NCBI RefSeq assembly: GCF_020731285.1
Contig: NZ_JAJFOW010000029.1
Span: forward strand, 1 to 64,000
DNA from: Cohnella baijiui
GTDB lineage: Bacteria > Bacillota > Bacilli > Paenibacillales > Paenibacillaceae
Length of the DNA: 64,000 nucleotides
Direction of reading: 5' to 3'
Under the pieces are notes generated by a model that saw only the letters and a list, made by a program, of their open reading frames with translations, ran no database searches and was not told the origin of the DNA. Every line of letters begins with the position of its first letter. The stretch's first letter is position 1. The position numbers and the translations under genes are program-made. Positions 63,687-64,000 of this stretch are shown piece by piece.

Positions 63687-64000
63687 TTGGATCATCCGGA
63701 ATCCGAACTGTACCGACAACTTTTTTACGAACATTATCCATCCGTCAGACGCAAGCTGGTCGCCTTGGTGCGCGACGACGCGGCCGCCGACGATCTCGCC
63801 CAGGAAGTGTTCCTGCGGCTATACCGCAATCCGCCGGAGGACTTCGGCGCGATCGGCGCCTGGCTCCATCGGGTGCTGACCCGGATCGGATATGACCATA
63901 TGGAAAAGAAAGCCCGCGAGCGCGCGCTGATCGCCAAGCAGGGGACGTTGATCGAGGAGGGGCCACCCCCGCCTTCGGGGGAAGAGGTCCTGCTCCGCAG
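63687..64000 (+). CDS. ECF-type RNA polymerase sigma factor, SigX-like (3' end outside the window)
   Basis: The 104 visible codons begin MDHPESELYRQLFYEHYPSV. They have region 2 of sigma-70 factors (VRDDAAADDLAQEVFLRLYR) and the helix leading to the -10 contact (GAWLHRVLTRIGYDHMEKKA). Region 4 lies beyond the window. The TTG at 63687 has AAAGGAGG eight bases before. ECF factors control envelope responses and are usually followed by an anti-sigma gene, which would be outside. No clear promoter was found. Confidence 0.85.
   Translation, partial: MDHPESELYRQLFYEHYPSVRRKLVALVRDDAAADDLAQEVFLRLYRNPPEDFGAIGAWLHRVLTRIGYDHMEKKARERALIAKQGTLIEEGPPPPSGEEVLLR

Noticed and set aside
1..64000. tRNA, rRNA, transposase, integrase or prophage genes
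   Set aside because: I looked for them on both strands and saw none in this window.

Overview
The window is high-GC Gram-positive DNA from an endospore former of the Paenibacillaceae, most like Cohnella or Paenibacillus. The evidence is strong GGAGG ribosome-binding sites with many TTG and GTG starts, a YyaC-type spore protein, a UPF0435 protein, an rsbV-rsbW-sigB operon, a Bce-type peptide-resistance module and an extracytoplasmic sigma factor. The species cannot be fixed from sequence reading alone.

Layout. 1-6100: end of an hrpB helicase gene, a TPR membrane protein, a very acidic small protein, an RluA-type pseudouridine synthase and a heparinase II/III-like lyase. 6199-9741 (minus): overlapping operon of a sugar nucleotidyltransferase, a GT4 glycosyltransferase and a six-hairpin-like protein. 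10090-12496: a DUF1328 mini-protein, a GntR regulator with two palindromic operators, and an AraC regulator. 12549-14392: a lower-GC hydrolase-TetR operon with a perfect TetR-type operator. 14527-21425: hexuronate/aldonate locus (RraA-like protein, ABC importer without ATPase, UxuA, enolase-superfamily dehydratase). 21645-33444: a general stress block holding a REC-PP2C phosphatase, hybrid kinase and CheR-type methylase that match the RsbY-RsbK-RsbM system of Bacillus cereus, followed by rsbV-rsbW-sigB. 33520-38247: two-component plus ABC Bce-type module. 38421-42115: YtxH-type stress protein and a polyprenol-phosphate mannosyl system (GT39 plus GT2). 43105-49146: LysR, AraC and galK-galE-galT. 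49651-53643: UPF0435, YyaC, a hydrolase, a DUF6483 protein and a methyltransferase. 53657-57108: cyclic-di-GMP block (two GGDEF proteins, a c-di-GMP-I riboswitch and a PilZ protein). 57504-64000: O-antigen-ligase-like TPR protein, cupredoxin, DedA, thioredoxin-like, metallo-beta-lactamase-fold protein and the start of an ECF sigma factor gene.

How the genes work together. RsbK senses stress and RsbM should methylate it. RsbY then dephosphorylates RsbV, which frees SigB from RsbW. Seven sites of the form GTTTCR-N13-15-GGGTAW (with small variations) lie before stress-type genes and before rsbV itself, so most of the local regulon can be read from the sequence. In the c-di-GMP block two synthases sit directly before a riboswitch-controlled PilZ effector.

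The most unusual signal is not a gene. Six intergenic gaps (28.6-29.6, 42.3-42.8, 49.2-49.5, 50.0-50.3, 57.2-57.3 and 63.1-63.6 kb) carry tandem arrays of unrelated sequence. Nearly all have the same 50-52 bp period (one has 25 bp, one 29 bp), and many are built on a short hairpin whose arms differ between arrays but stay complementary.
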